Source: Pterobdella sp. o SKG-2022 | Lineage: Eukaryota > Annelida > Clitellata > Hirudinida > Piscicolidae | DNA length: 64,000 nt | NCBI GenBank assembly: GCA_964035795.1 | Contig: OZ038320.1 | Coordinates: 26,481,705 to 26,545,704 of the forward strand | Direction: 5' to 3' | Shown: positions 24,832 through 35,895 of the stretch, in pieces | Layout: each line of letters opens with the position of its first letter | How positions within the stretch are numbered: position 1 is the first letter of the stretch | Translations under genes and position numbers: made by a program | Notes under the pieces: generated by a model | Database searches by the model: none | What the model was told of the DNA's origin: nothing | What the model saw: only the letters and a program-made list of their open reading frames with translations

Positions 24832-24837
24832 TAAAAT
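24832..24837 (+). terminator. Likely poly(A) signal used by gene B
   Basis: AATAAA in the second copy of the tandem duplication; the same site in the first copy has mutated to AATCAA. Confidence 0.5.
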
Positions 24838-24872
24838 GAAATAACATTTTAGTTTGCATTCAAAAAAACCTA

Positions 24873-25768
24873 AAATTGAAATGATTAAATATGTAATGTT
24901 TTGTTTTAAACAAACAACTGGTCGACCAATATCCAGTGATTTGAACTTTCACTTTTCATATTGTATTATATTTTGTCTAAAAATGAAAAAAAAACAACCT
25001 TTAATTTTATATACAACAATGTGCATTACAAATACGCTGCTTGTGTAAAAGTTTCACAAATTGCAAACTACATTTAGGCTACTATTTTCTCTAGACAACA
25101 GCAACCACAGTAGCAAATAAATGAAAACGAATAAAAAACATGACACCTTTGAAACTTCATGGAAAACTTGGAAATATAAGTCTACTCGTAATACCTAAAT
25201 GCAAATTAGTGTATGCACATAGTTTTTTTATAATTTACAAGGTGAACAAGCCACGCATGTTAAGTAGTTATTATATTATATAGTAATGAGAATGAAAAGT
25301 TATTAAAATGAAACCTGTCAACCATAGAATAGTATAACTTGGAATTGCCAATGAAAAATAATAGGTTGTTTAAGTTAATGTCTCAAACTTTTCAAACAAA
25401 AATATTTGAGACTTGGTGTGTTGAACAAAAATTTTTTAGTTGGCCATATTTTAAATTCTAAAAACTTTAAGAACTTCAAGAGTATTGCAGTATTAATCCT
25501 TAGCATCGTTTCATTATGATCACAAATATCTGTCATTATGACTCAAAAAAGATAAGCTGTTAAATAATCTACAATGATGCTTGAGTTTGGATGACTACTA
25601 TCAGTTCATTTCCTGTTTTGAAACTGCATTTCAAAAGTTTTATTGCACAACTTGATCTTTCTAAAAGAACAGATGTGAGCACTGACTAAAACCTATGATA
25701 TAATTTAAAAAATTGAAACTATTGCTTTTTAGAAAAGTTTAGCTTAGATGCTGAATATTTTTCAATCA
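24873..25768. other. Intergenic, no gene seen
   Basis: AT-rich; ORFs are short and noise-like. Confidence 0.5.
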
Positions 25769-25933
25769 CTGCAAATTATTTGAACACAAAAAGTAATTTA
25801 ATCAAGAGCAAGGCTTTTCGTTAACAAAGTAGCATTTTCAATCAATGAATTTTAACGTACTTGATAATGTAACTTTGTTAACGAAAAGATTTGCACTTAA
25901 TAAAATTACTTATTGTCTTCAAATAATTTGCAG
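25769..25933. repeat. Foldback element with about 70-bp arms
   Basis: Left arm (ctgcaaattatttga... to ...cttttcgttaacaaagta) and right arm (...actttgttaacgaaaag... to ...tcaaataatttgcag) are reverse complements with a few mismatches, around a loop of about 25 nt. A further 'caaataatttgcag' fragment lies at about 44110. Confidence 0.8.
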
Positions 25934-26062
25934 TATTTACTTTGGCTAAAAAAATTATTATTTTTCAATTATCAACGAATTCTCGCCTAGGTGAAAACTA
26001 ATTAACATCCTCTACAAAATAAATGCCCATTTCAATGGTCTAAAATTGAGATAAATTTAATC

Positions 26063-26070
26063 TATATAAA
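26063..26070 (+). promoter_or_regulatory. TATA box of cysteine-rich gene C
   Basis: TATATAAA 73 nt upstream of the ATG. Confidence 0.5.
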
Positions 26071-26135
26071 ACCCATTCGATTGAAAAAATCACATAAATT
26101 TTCCAACACGAAAATAGTGAAGGTATCCTGTTGAA

Positions 26136-27618
26136 ATGCTTCTATTCTATATTAGTTTGTGCTTTGTTTTTTGTAGCGTAAACGTTGCCAGTGGAGGTAA
26201 GTGTAACATATTATATATTTAAGAAGGTTCTATTATAAGATACTAAGATAATTCATGGAAAAATATAATAACCATTTAAAATTCATATAATAACTATAAA
26301 ATTCATTTTCAGAGAAAGATAAAAGGTGAGTTAAAGTTTTTAATTTTCAATTATGCTAAAACTCATTATTTCCATAGTAGTGCCGCTAAACAAATGTTTT
26401 TTCAATTATCAAATCAAACACCAAATCAATCTTATAAAAATAGCCTCGAACTTTCTAACTCTTCCAAACTACAACAACAGAAGCATAAAAGGACTGTTTG
26501 GACTTGAATGCGCTGATGAGGGCAAAAGTTGTAACATCATGACACGATGCTGCGATGATTTGCACTGTTACCGAGAGGAAGGGTTTCAGTTTACAGGGGT
26601 GGGTTTTTGGATGAAATGATGGTTTTGGTATCATTTGTCAAAATTTTTACGTTTTTTTTGTATTTCTTTTTTCATATCATCTTTTGAGCGAACTTTATAA
26701 GCCTCCCTAAAACTCATGCTTTTAATAACCATTATTATTAACATTTCATTACCCCTACTTAACATGGTTTATTAACTAATAATTCCATGAATCAAATCAC
26801 TATATATATAGTTTTCAAGCTTCACCTTTTGCTTTGCTTCAAGCTTACTTTCTTTAACTTCTATGCATCTAATACGCCATATCGGCATTCTATTTTATTA
26901 CTAAGAGGGAATTTATCGAAACTATTTTGTTTATAATTCTTTAATGAACGTTTTAAAAACTAAAATGATTTTTCTCTTCATTATATAAAAGTTTTAAGAG
27001 CGTTTTGCTCTTTCATTTCCCTTTCAGGCAACCGTTATCACAAATTTATCATGCTTAATAACTTATTAAACTTTTAAACATTCTTAAAATCTCTACAGTT
27101 TCTACAGTATGCTTTCTATTCTTGAATAAATTTTACTTAATTCGTTTGATTGTTTTAAACTACTTCATCCTACTTAGTCGGGTGTCTGCACCAAATGCTT
27201 TGCGGAGGGCCAAAAATGCCAGCTAAGTAGGCAGTGCTGCGACGGGAGTGTCTGTGTCAGAGAGAAGCTACTGAGGGTGTGTGAGATGATTTTATTGTAT
27301 CAAGTGGAAACTACTATTAAAATTTGAATGTTCTTTTCAAATTTAAATTTTATTTATAATGTTGAAAATCTATCTTTGTACTAGTTGTTAAATAATTACA
27401 TTAAATCATTTAAATCCCCTATTCAAAATGTTAAAGTTCTATTTTAGAGCTAGATGTTGAAAGTTTAACTTTTGAGTGATTTACAGATTGATGGCAGATG
27501 CCAACCCAAGAAAGAAGTTGGTTGTGAGTGTAATAGGAACACAGAATGCTTAAGTGGGAAGTGTTCTGGTAATTTGATCAAGTCAATTGTTAAAAAAGGA
27601 AAATGCTTAGAAAGTTGA
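26136..27618 (+). CDS. Secreted cysteine-rich protein C (140 aa, five exons)
   Basis: Exons: 26136-26196, 26313-26325, 26481-26598, 27178-27276, 27487-27618 (423 nt, phases agree). Signal peptide MLLFYISLCFVFCSVNVASG; the 13-nt microexon completes EKDKR. Exon 3 codes CADEGKSCNIMTRCCDDLHC, exon 4 has CTKC-6-C-5-CC-4-C and exactly the 99-nt length of genes A and B, exon 5 starts IDGRC and ends GKCLES. Exon 5 has an extra cysteine pair position (VGCEC). Relative to A and B it is an older paralogue: same architecture, little nucleotide identity. AATAAA lies at 27735. Its role is unknown; it is probably extracellular. Confidence 0.85.
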
Positions 27619-28208
27619 AAATTAAAATACTTCAGCTTGTATAGAATTTATTTTAGAAATTCAGGCTTTATGACCTATGAAACTTGATAGAAAAAGTTGG
27701 ACAAATTTAACGTATATTGATAATTTTATGTTTCAATAAATATTTTACATAATGAATTTTTTCGATGCATAAATGATTTTCAAATCCCAAGCCAAATTTT
27801 GATCAGATGTTTCAAATAGAACATTGGAATTTTCTATAAATAAAACTAATTCTGCGAAGTAAGAATAGTGAATATCCATTTGAAGAATAATTATCGAGCA
27901 CTTTAAATGAGAAAATTTGCATAAAAAGTTTTGATATAAGCAAGAATAAAAAAATAATTTTTTTATTTTTTAAAACATAATGATAAACAAAACTTTGTTT
28001 CATCTGAAAAACTGAAAGAAATACTATTCAAATCCTATAACCAAAATTATAATTGCAAAATCAAACACATTATTGTCAAATTCATAGCCATAATCTTTGA
28101 TTCATCTTTAGTTATCAAATCCATTTTTCTTTTTAACATAAAACAATATATAAGTTTTGTTAGTAACATTGAAGGTTCTTTAGAAGCATACTCGTTCCCT
28201 TATTCTTA

Positions 28209-29028
28209 TCAATTGCATCTTCCAGTAGTTTTCAGTCCATTATTTGGTTTATTCTGTTCACAATAGTTAGATGTACACATATAATCATAATTACAAAAGC
28301 CTCCTTTGGCACACTTCCACCTCGATGTACATGGGTACAGTATTCCGCGTTTCACACGTGAACAGTCTAAAAATTAATTAAAATAAAAAGAATTTTTCCA
28401 AATTGTTACTATAAGCTATAACTTCTAGTTATAGTTTTAAAAAAACATTAAAACTATTTCCATAGATAGACACTGAAGATCAGACATCAGAGAATGAATA
28501 GAGCAAAAATAGTTGAGGGTAAGCCTTCAGCTCATCATCCATAAATATAAAAAAGTAGTATTTAAATTACTTTTGCTAGCGTCAGTAAGCTAAATACAAG
28601 TTAAAATAGGCTAAAAAGAATTAAGCTAGTTATGCTTAGTGAAGTTAGCTTAAATCTGCGAAGTTATTTCAAAAACGTTTTGTGTACCTTTCAATAAAAA
28701 ATTTTTTATGAGCTCTGAAGTAAGATAACTTGATTATTGAGTCTAAATTACATTATTTTGTTGAAAAACTCTAGTTTACGATAAGTACAACGGAATTCAT
28801 GGTTATTTAAAAAATGGAATGTTTCTTAATACTACTTAAGCTTTGAAGTTCAAGAAAACCATGTAACATGTTTATTTATCAAAATTTTTATTGAATTTAA
28901 ATCCATATACGAATATTCGAAAAAAACTAAAAATTTTTGATTTATGGAATTAAATTAAGAAAATTAGTTATACCTGAAAGATTGGTTAATATAAAAGCGA
29001 GAAATATTAGCAAAACAAAACTTCTCAT
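28209..29028 (-). CDS. Small secreted cysteine-rich peptide (70 aa, two exons)
   Basis: Exon 1 (28974-29028) codes a clear signal peptide, MRSFVLLIFLAFILTNLS, ending in phase 1 before gtataa. Exon 2 (28209-28366) follows a ttag acceptor and codes DCSRVKRGILYPCTSRWKC and then 4 more cysteines before ending TGRCN and TGA. There are seven cysteines in about 52 mature residues, plus a KR pair that could be a processing site. The signal exon has the phase of the neighbouring family, but the cysteine spacing differs and there is no microexon, so I treat it as a separate family. The odd cysteine count suggests dimerisation or a mis-set boundary. Candidate gland or defence peptide; not recognised. 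Confidence 0.65.
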
Positions 29029-30588
29029 AGTTATGGTAAAATTATTTCAGCTTCAACTCATTAAGTCAGATCAAAAAACATAACCTCTTTTAAGCTATTA
29101 TAATGATTCGATCCAAAAATGTGTGGATTACAAACAACCACGACTGTACAAATATTACGAAAATACATCCGAAATAATCTCGAAAACCTTTCTCATCAAT
29201 TCCATATCAATTTTTTTATTAGCAAGGCATTGTCAATTCTAATATTTAATAGGAAAACATAGTATAATAAAAGAAAAAATAATTTTGCTAGTATAACTAA
29301 ATAATCAGAGAAACATAACTCAATAAAATTGAAAATTTGATTATAGTTACATAAACTTCCGCAGTTTCTGGGTCGCTAACTAATGTTTTTTCGCATGGCT
29401 TCAAAGGTTTTGCTGAACTCAAGGGTGATTGGAGGACCAATCTTTATAAGTATTTCAAGGGCCATATTTCAATCAACATAGTGAAATGTGTTAGCATAGT
29501 TAATGATAGGTCGATACTTATTGTTACTTTTAAATATTTCAAAGGGAAAATTGGGCTCATAATCTGAAGATAGCACTACAATGTTTCAAAAATCCTTGTT
29601 ATAAATATAGCATTTTTAACTAACTTGTGTTTCTTTGATATATTCTAATTTGATATAATCTGATTTGGGCTTTCAAAGTTTGTTTGTGGTGAGATAACAA
29701 ACGAGTTAAATAATAAAAATGTGTAGTTAAAAAATTGTTTGCACGATCAATGGTTAAAAACTCTTTTAGTTCTTTAACACGCTAAAAAAAAAATTTATTT
29801 CTAATTATGTTGAAAGTATAAAAGTTAGATTTGATTTTACGGAAAGCTTTTTGGTAAAGTTTACGTTCTTTCAAGTCCTTCAAAAAAATTTTATATCGAA
29901 TTCAAAAAGTTGGATGAAAAAATTCATGCTTTCAGTCATTTTTTACCATTTGTATAACCCATATAACGTTGAAACTCAGACCGTGGGTACTTGTCTATAA
30001 TGTCAGAAAGGCTTTGCTAACTTTATCTTTTACTCCACATTGAAGTGAATAAAAAAATTCAACTATCATGGAAATGGACATCACAAGTGTGAGAAAAGTC
30101 TCACAAAATGCAGTTTATTCAAACTTCAACAAAAATTTTGAAACAAATATCAACTTGGGTCACAAACAAAAATTTCAAAAATTAAAACATTTCTTTTATA
30201 AATATAAGCATTATGAAACGTTTTAAGCACAGAAATGTTGCTTAATGAAAGAAGGGATGATTGTAAAGGTTGCAACAAAGATAATTTTTGACCATGTACG
30301 TATTGTTAGGGTCGATTGTTTGCAACATCAGACTCTTTTGAGGCTTGCTCTGTAGCTGTTGTGTGGCAACCTGCTTAAAATCGACTTCATTCATATGAAT
30401 GATTTACATAGATAGTTTGCAAATCTTCATAAGCATGCGAATCTCATACAAAAAAACGAATTATGTGCTACTAACCGCATGCCTTGCGAGCGTTAACAAG
30501 AACATCTTGCATGCTTCTACTCTTTCTCTCTTACCAGTCACCAACACCTTGATGCATTTGCATGTATCAATATTATGCCGTGATTTAG
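29029..30588. other. Intergenic, no gene supported
   Basis: AT-rich. On the minus strand around 29380-29560 short stretches read like a decayed protein (EPNFPFEIFK, MALEILIKIGPPITLEFSK) with stops between them; I could not assign them. Confidence 0.35.
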
Positions 30589-30745
30589 TTTATTAACTGT
30601 ATTACTTGATGAGGATTATAAGACTTACGGTCAGCAAATCTTACCACCACTTGGAATTGTTGCATTAGTCTTTTCACCTGCATTCCTGGTATGTGGTGAA
30701 AAAATATCAGCTCGTAAAAAGCTTCGAAAGATTGGTCTAATATGA
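30589..30745 (+). other. Candidate terminal exon with a membrane segment
   Basis: After a tttag acceptor the frame codes LLTVLLDEDYKTYG, a hydrophobic helix (ILPPLGIVALVFSPAFLVCG) and a basic tail (EKISARKKLRKIGLI) before TGA. It looks like the C terminus of a membrane protein, but I found no convincing upstream exons. An alternative donor (gtatgtgg) lies at 30690. Confidence 0.25.
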
Positions 30746-30869
30746 AGTAAATGAAAAAGGAAAAGATTGTCGATTGAATAATATTTATGCTACCTTTAAC
30801 TCCAATTAGTCTGCAATGTAGTGAATGCTCAATGTCAAAAGCCTCAACTGAGAGCTGAAATAAATCACT

Positions 30870-30950
30870 AATGAAGAGAATGGTGGTGGAATTGATGGTA
30901 ATGAAGATGAAATTGATGATGGTGATGATGATGATGGTAGTAATGAAGAA
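30870..30950 (+). repeat. GAT/ATG-rich low-complexity stretch
   Basis: Imperfect GATGATGGT units; one frame gives an Asp/Gly/Asn-rich peptide ending in TAG, which I do not call a gene. Confidence 0.5.
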
Positions 30951-31029
30951 GTTGAAAAAAACGATAAAAATGTTGAAATCAATCTCAATAGATAGTGTTA
31001 TAATTTATTTGAAAATAAATATACTGTTA

Positions 31030-33422
31030 TTATGTAACCTCTTCTTCCTCTGTGAGACTCGTGACGTTAAAAAGACAATCGTTCTCTGACGCATTTGCAA
31101 TTTCTTGATTAATCACATTCTTATTTTCATATTTACACTCCCTATTGGGCATGTTATTTTCAAGATGAAAATTGCTATCTAATGTTCCAGGATTTAAGTG
31201 GTTCCAGTTGTATTCATTAAGTTTTTCGAACGTTGCATATCGTTGTGGAACATGTCTTTGGAGAAATTTATCATTATTAAAACCACACCATTTATCTTGC
31301 CAGTGTATATTGGAACAAACGTTCAATTTTACATTTCCAACGTTAGTCCTATCATGGGTTTTCAATCGAGAAAGATCTTCATAAATAGAGTTTCCATCTA
31401 AATGTGCCTGTTTCTTGTTTGAATCATGAAAGTTATTTTCAGATGTATTATCATTTCTTACATAATAGTCATTTTTATTCTCGTAATCATCTTTACCATA
31501 AGCACCCTCTTCATCGCTACATTTCTTATGAATTTCATAACTCTTTCCATTATCTGTATTATTTTGAATTTCAGCTCCCCTTTCGAAACCTTTGTTTTCA
31601 GCGTGTGGTCTTGCATTAATTAAATTTGCATTTTCGGTTTTCTGTTTTCGAAGAAGGTTCATATTTAACGGATATCAGTTCGATGTTTATAAATATCCCG
31701 TTTTTAAATTTTGAAGTGATATTAGCACTAGCCTTCGAAAGGTCATTAAGAAGCATCATGGCGCATTGTAAACCCTCACTTCCCCCAATCTCTAAGTCAT
31801 TTTCCACCGACCACCGTAGTAAAACCTGCATAGAGGTATTATAAAAAACTTATTCAACGGAATTCATTAAAAAAAAATTTTTTTTAATTTTTAGTTGCTA
31901 AACCTAAAACGATTAAAGAGATGAACACAGTTTTAAAATGTTTGTTTGTTAACCAAGCTCTTTACAGTCACTAGATATCCTCATCGGGTATCTAATAACG
32001 ACATCTCATCTTATTATGATGTTCACAGAACATTGAAAGGCTTGGTTGCTGAACACTTTAAAATTTTGTATTTTTCTTAACGAATAATCTAATTGAAGGT
32101 ACAAAAATATATATTGAACAACAAATGCAATGATATTTAACGTTGGCTGTAACTCGAATTTAACTTAAATAAATAGATAAAAATAACATAAATGAAATTT
32201 AAATGAATATATTGGAACATTTTAAATATAATTGAAACATGAATATACAGTAGGATGGCTGTTGAAAAAGGTGAACAAAACAGAAAGAGGAGGAAATTCG
32301 TCTGTTTTTATTGATCCTGTCTTGTGATCCTGCAACTAAACAATAAGTAACCAAATGATTTAGTTGATTTTTGATTCAATTGTATAACCAATGACTGAAT
32401 AGAACTAAATTTCAATTAGTAGTAGTGCTAGCAGTATAAATAAAAAGCTTTGAATCTCAATATTACAGGTTGAACGAGGTTTTAACTATTTTTATAAGAA
32501 TATATAGAAAAACTTGTTTGAAAGCTGTAGTGAGAGCACCAAAACGCCTTAGTCGGCTGCCTTCAACAATTATACTCATAGTTTTTCTTCTTCCAGTCTC
32601 ATCGCATATAGATTTCATTCTTTTAGTTTTCATTTTAAAGTCGTCTTTTACTGTTGTTTTTACACTTTTATCATCGTAGGCTTCTTTCATATGTGGCATA
32701 AGTTTCTGCGGCTCTTTGATGTTCAAAACACATTTAAACTGTGATCTTGTGATATAAAGACAGAGGGGCAAATGGTCCTTAATGTCGATCTCCAAACTCT
32801 GCTTGCCTGTTGATGGGGTAATGCAATGCCAGCATTTATGAAATTTAGTTATTGTTTTTTTTTTAATGAAATTTATTTTTTAATAGTAAACTTAGTTATT
32901 GTGTGAATATTATTAATTTATGAAAATGTTGAGATTATAATGCCATATAAAAATGGGGTAAATCCTTTAATACCTGGTTGCTTTACTCCATTGTAAATCT
33001 TCGATGCCTGTATGTTCATTAAATTGAATAAAACAATATATATAGATATATTAATTTCAAATGTATAGTTCATTTATAATTAGGATAAAAAAAAAGCTAT
33101 AGCTTAAAGCTACCGATGGGTAAGCTTTCAAAATTTGATCGTCATATTCATCGTTTTGGTTCTGTGTTTGATTCTTCAATAACTTTGGGTTGTTTAGTTG
33201 CGTTGTAATTTGTTGCTCATATAAACCATTGGTTTCAAACCTGCCAAAAAAAGATGCTTCTCTTATTGATTAAGTCCGCTTCATCTTCTCCTTTCATTAA
33301 CACTAATGTTCTTATTTCTTCATCGTCCACATTTCTATTATCATCATCACTTACTACATTAAAATGTCTTATCGTGAACTTTTCTTTGAAACAGTATCTT
33401 TCTTCAAGATGATATAAAGTAA
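31030..33422 (-). CDS. Unrecognised three-exon (or more) gene with two apparent frame breaks
   Basis: Exons in transcript order: 33114-33422, 32514-32798 and 31030-31825; the 5' end was not found. Exon a codes acidic sequence (FNVVSDDDNRNVDDEEIRTL) then KRSIFF; at a run of seven T (about 33247) the frame must shift by one to continue with GRFETNGLYEQQ. Exon b codes SLEIDIKDHLPLCLYITRSQ and ends RRKTMSIIVEGSRLRRFG...TAFKQ. Exon c codes VLLRWSVENDLEIGGSEGLQ and, after a second shift within a region of three A4 runs (31640-31672), a 200-residue Asn/Asp/Lys-rich tail ending TEEEEVT. It is either a young pseudogene or a real gene carrying two homopolymer errors. I do not recognise the protein. Confidence 0.45.
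31929..32067. repeat. Foldback element with nested hairpin
   Basis: Arms around 'gttaaccaagc' and 'gcttggttgctg' are imperfect reverse complements of about 34 nt. Between them, agatatcc-tcat-cgggtatct forms a second hairpin. It lies in an intron of the 31-33 kb gene. Confidence 0.55.
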
Positions 33423-34478
33423 CTGAAGAAGTGAAACATATTTTTCATTAAAGTTTTTATAATCTATTGTTTCAACCTTGGGGCTCAAGGTGCAAAAAAG
33501 GTATTTGGTCGGCTGATATGAGCACACTGAAAGCCTGTATTTTATAACTTCTAAAATCTCTATTCACCATATTTCATAATTATTTAGATTTTTTTTCATT
33601 ATTTTTATGAAGATTTTCCAACATTATTTCAATTGTTCCATTTATACCACTCACCTCTATACAATTAAAGCCAAACATTGTTTTAAAGTTGTGAGATATT
33701 TTGTATTTGAGTTATTGGTAAAAACACTTATATTTGGAAAGTTTGTTAAATTTCTTTTGTTAGTGTTGACTGTTTCAAGGAGTGACAGTGTGCGTTAAAT
33801 AAAAATAAAAATCATAAGCTAACAAACTTCATAATAAAAAGAAAAAAATCAAATTCATAATCTAATAAAAATCATACAGTATTTGAATACTAGTTTTTTT
33901 CACTTGGTGCTTTGAGCCCGTGAACGCCAAAGTTTTGCGGCGTAGAACATTTGCAATTTGATGAAAAAAAGTTGGAAAACTTCTTTAAACAGAAATTCCA
34001 GAAAAATAACTTTCTGAAACAACTGTAAAAAAAATTTTCATTAAATAATAACGAAGCATGGACTTTAACCAAGTCTTTTAGAACAAGCGGTTTCTATATA
34101 AGGTTGTTACGTGCAGCGCTAGGTATAAGCTGGAAACAAATGGCGATCAATAAGAAACTTTATAATGAAACCCCCTAAAAGTAAGATCAAAACAACTTTT
34201 ACTTGCGAAACATTGTTTTAGAGGCACTTTTGAAAAAGCAACAAAAACCATACTATTGTGTACACAGTGGGTTATGTATGAATGGAAGACCGAAAATGAC
34301 ATTTATAGATTTCTTACAAAAAGAAACAGGAAAGAAAACTTTTAATATAGTCAATACAACGAAGATAAATTTATAAAAAAATTTTCTTATCAAGTTTTGC
34401 CAGCTCGGCAAAGTCCCCCTTAAAGAAGAAAAAAGATTTATATATATATATATATAAGATTTATATATATATATATAT
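33423..34478. other. Intergenic, no gene seen
   Basis: AT-rich, ending in two short (TA)n blocks (34439-34456, 34461-34480). Confidence 0.5.
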
Positions 34479-34538
34479 ATAAGATAAAAACAATAAATTT
34501 GATAAATACTAAGCAAATTGATCGTTTTAAAAAGTCAC

Positions 34539-34612
<74 letters not shown>

Positions 34613-34672
34613 GTGACTTTTTAAAACGATCAATTTGCTTAGTATTTATCAAATTTATTGTTTTTATCTTAT
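34479..34672. repeat. Long near-perfect palindrome centred on (TA)n
   Basis: Unique arms of 63 bp (aagataaaaacaataaattt... and its reverse complement) flank about 66 bp of TA repeat. Positions pair about a centre at 34575.5 (for example 34481 with 34670) with no mismatch that I can see. Confidence 0.95.
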
Positions 34673-34920
34673 TTTGTTTTCAGCCACTCAAATATGAAGT
34701 AATATGAAATTTTTTTTTATTTATTATTTTTTTGCCTTATATTTAAATAAAATTGCTTGATTAATTTTTTTTTACTAACTAAAATCCTACAAATACTTAA
34801 AGATTGTACATTACTAGCGGGAATACAAAATTAAACCATTTTTATTTGCTTTTATATGTCAAGTTATTTGAAAAATCTTAAAATTTTTTCAAATCTAATT
34901 TTCAATAACTATGATTAATA

Positions 34921-35895
34921 ATGGATGTTGAAGAGATCGAAAATGTTGTAGACGACGGCAAAGCTAGCGTGCAATCAAAATCTCAGTTTTCTCCATTTTC
35001 AGACGATTACAATGATAAGTGTGAAAATAAAGCATCAAAGAAAAAGTTATTAATTCGTAAGCCAAGGTCTGATTCGGATTATTCATCACTTACATCACCT
35101 AATAGTTCTGGCAATGTAGAATCTGAGCAACTAAACTCTACTGCAGATTCTGGTGTTTTAGGATCATGCTTTTCAGAAAAAGACATGGATAGTGATGAGG
35201 AAACTTTTAATAATGATGATACTAGTAAGAAATTCAAAAGTATCTGTGGGCATTCTCTTTTTGAATTAAAGTTATATCAATTATTCCCTGAATCCTCATC
35301 AGAAAAAAAGCATAAAAGCTCATCATTTAAAAAAAGATTAGAAGAAAAAAGAAAATTAAATAAAAAAAGTAAAAGTCTTATGTTGAAATTGTATTCAGAT
35401 ACAATTGAAAATTCAAATCAACTTTCTTCAGATCAATATACTCCTATTTATTTAAATAATTCTAATAAGTTGCTAACAAAACCTTTCAATCATTTCATTG
35501 ATAATCTTTTTAAAAACCATGATTTTCCTGAAAATAATGATTTTAAAGATGTAATTCAAATAAAATCACCACCAAGTAAAATCAATATTGAAATATGTCC
35601 TTCTTTTTCTGCTCCTTCTACACCCTGCAGTAGTTCATGTTTTTTTAGTCAATGCAAGAAACATAGAAAAAGTTTACGAGCTAAAAATAGACTTTTTGCT
35701 TCAGAGAAGAAAAGAACTGACAATGATGTTTTATGCTCTTCTCTTGTAAATACATCAGAAGATGATGAAAATAATGAAAAACCATCCAATGAAACTAAAT
35801 CAGATGAGTCTTCAGCAAAAATAGAACTAAAAGATGTATCATATAGTTTTTATAGTGGCAAGCGATTAAAACAAGTTAAACGAGCTTTGTTTTAA
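34921..35895 (+). CDS. Intronless hypothetical protein, 324 aa, Ser/Lys/Asn-rich
   Basis: A single open frame begins ATG GAT GTT after in-frame stops. The protein is acidic at the N terminus (MDVEEIENVVDDG), then Ser-rich with SDSDYSSLTSPNSSG. It has a short hydrophobic motif (CGHSLFELKLYQLFPESSSE), a basic cluster (KKRLEEKRKLNKKSKS), a Cys/Ser/Pro stretch (FSAPSTPCSSSCFFSQCKKH) followed by RKSLRAKNRLF, and a basic end KRLKQVKRALF. Two nuclear-localisation-like clusters and many SP/SD sites suggest a phosphorylated nuclear protein. I do not recognise the family. The lack of introns, unlike its neighbours, could mean a retrocopy or a naturally single-exon regulator. Confidence 0.75.
   Translation: MDVEEIENVVDDGKASVQSKSQFSPFSDDYNDKCENKASKKKLLIRKPRSDSDYSSLTSPNSSGNVESEQLNSTADSGVLGSCFSEKDMDSDEETFNNDDTSKKFKSICGHSLFELKLYQLFPESSSEKKHKSSSFKKRLEEKRKLNKKSKSLMLKLYSDTIENSNQLSSDQYTPIYLNNSNKLLTKPFNHFIDNLFKNHDFPENNDFKDVIQIKSPPSKINIEICPSFSAPSTPCSSSCFFSQCKKHRKSLRAKNRLFASEKKRTDNDVLCSSLVNTSEDDENNEKPSNETKSDESSAKIELKDVSYSFYSGKRLKQVKRALF

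Larger units (their letters stand above)
24561..24872 (+). repeat. 156-bp tandem duplication, two copies
   Basis: Copies 24561-24716 and 24717-24872 share 'aggtgct...tgcttaagtggcc' at their starts, the exon 5 codons and the 3' UTR, ending near 'tttgcattcaaaaaaac'. Confidence 0.8.

Noticed and set aside
26353..26598. 88-aa ORF starting at 26353 as a separate gene
   Set aside because: Only 26481-26598 is coding; the front part is intron of cysteine-rich gene C.
30871..30996. Acidic Asp/Gly/Asn C terminus ending in TAG
   Set aside because: It can be explained by a GATGATGGT simple repeat, and no upstream exon joins it convincingly.
33246..33360. Short intron hiding the first frame break of the 31-33 kb gene
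   Set aside because: A gtaagt donor and the tttttttggcag acceptor exist, but the join hits a stop immediately and the would-be intron is fully open with protein-like codons.
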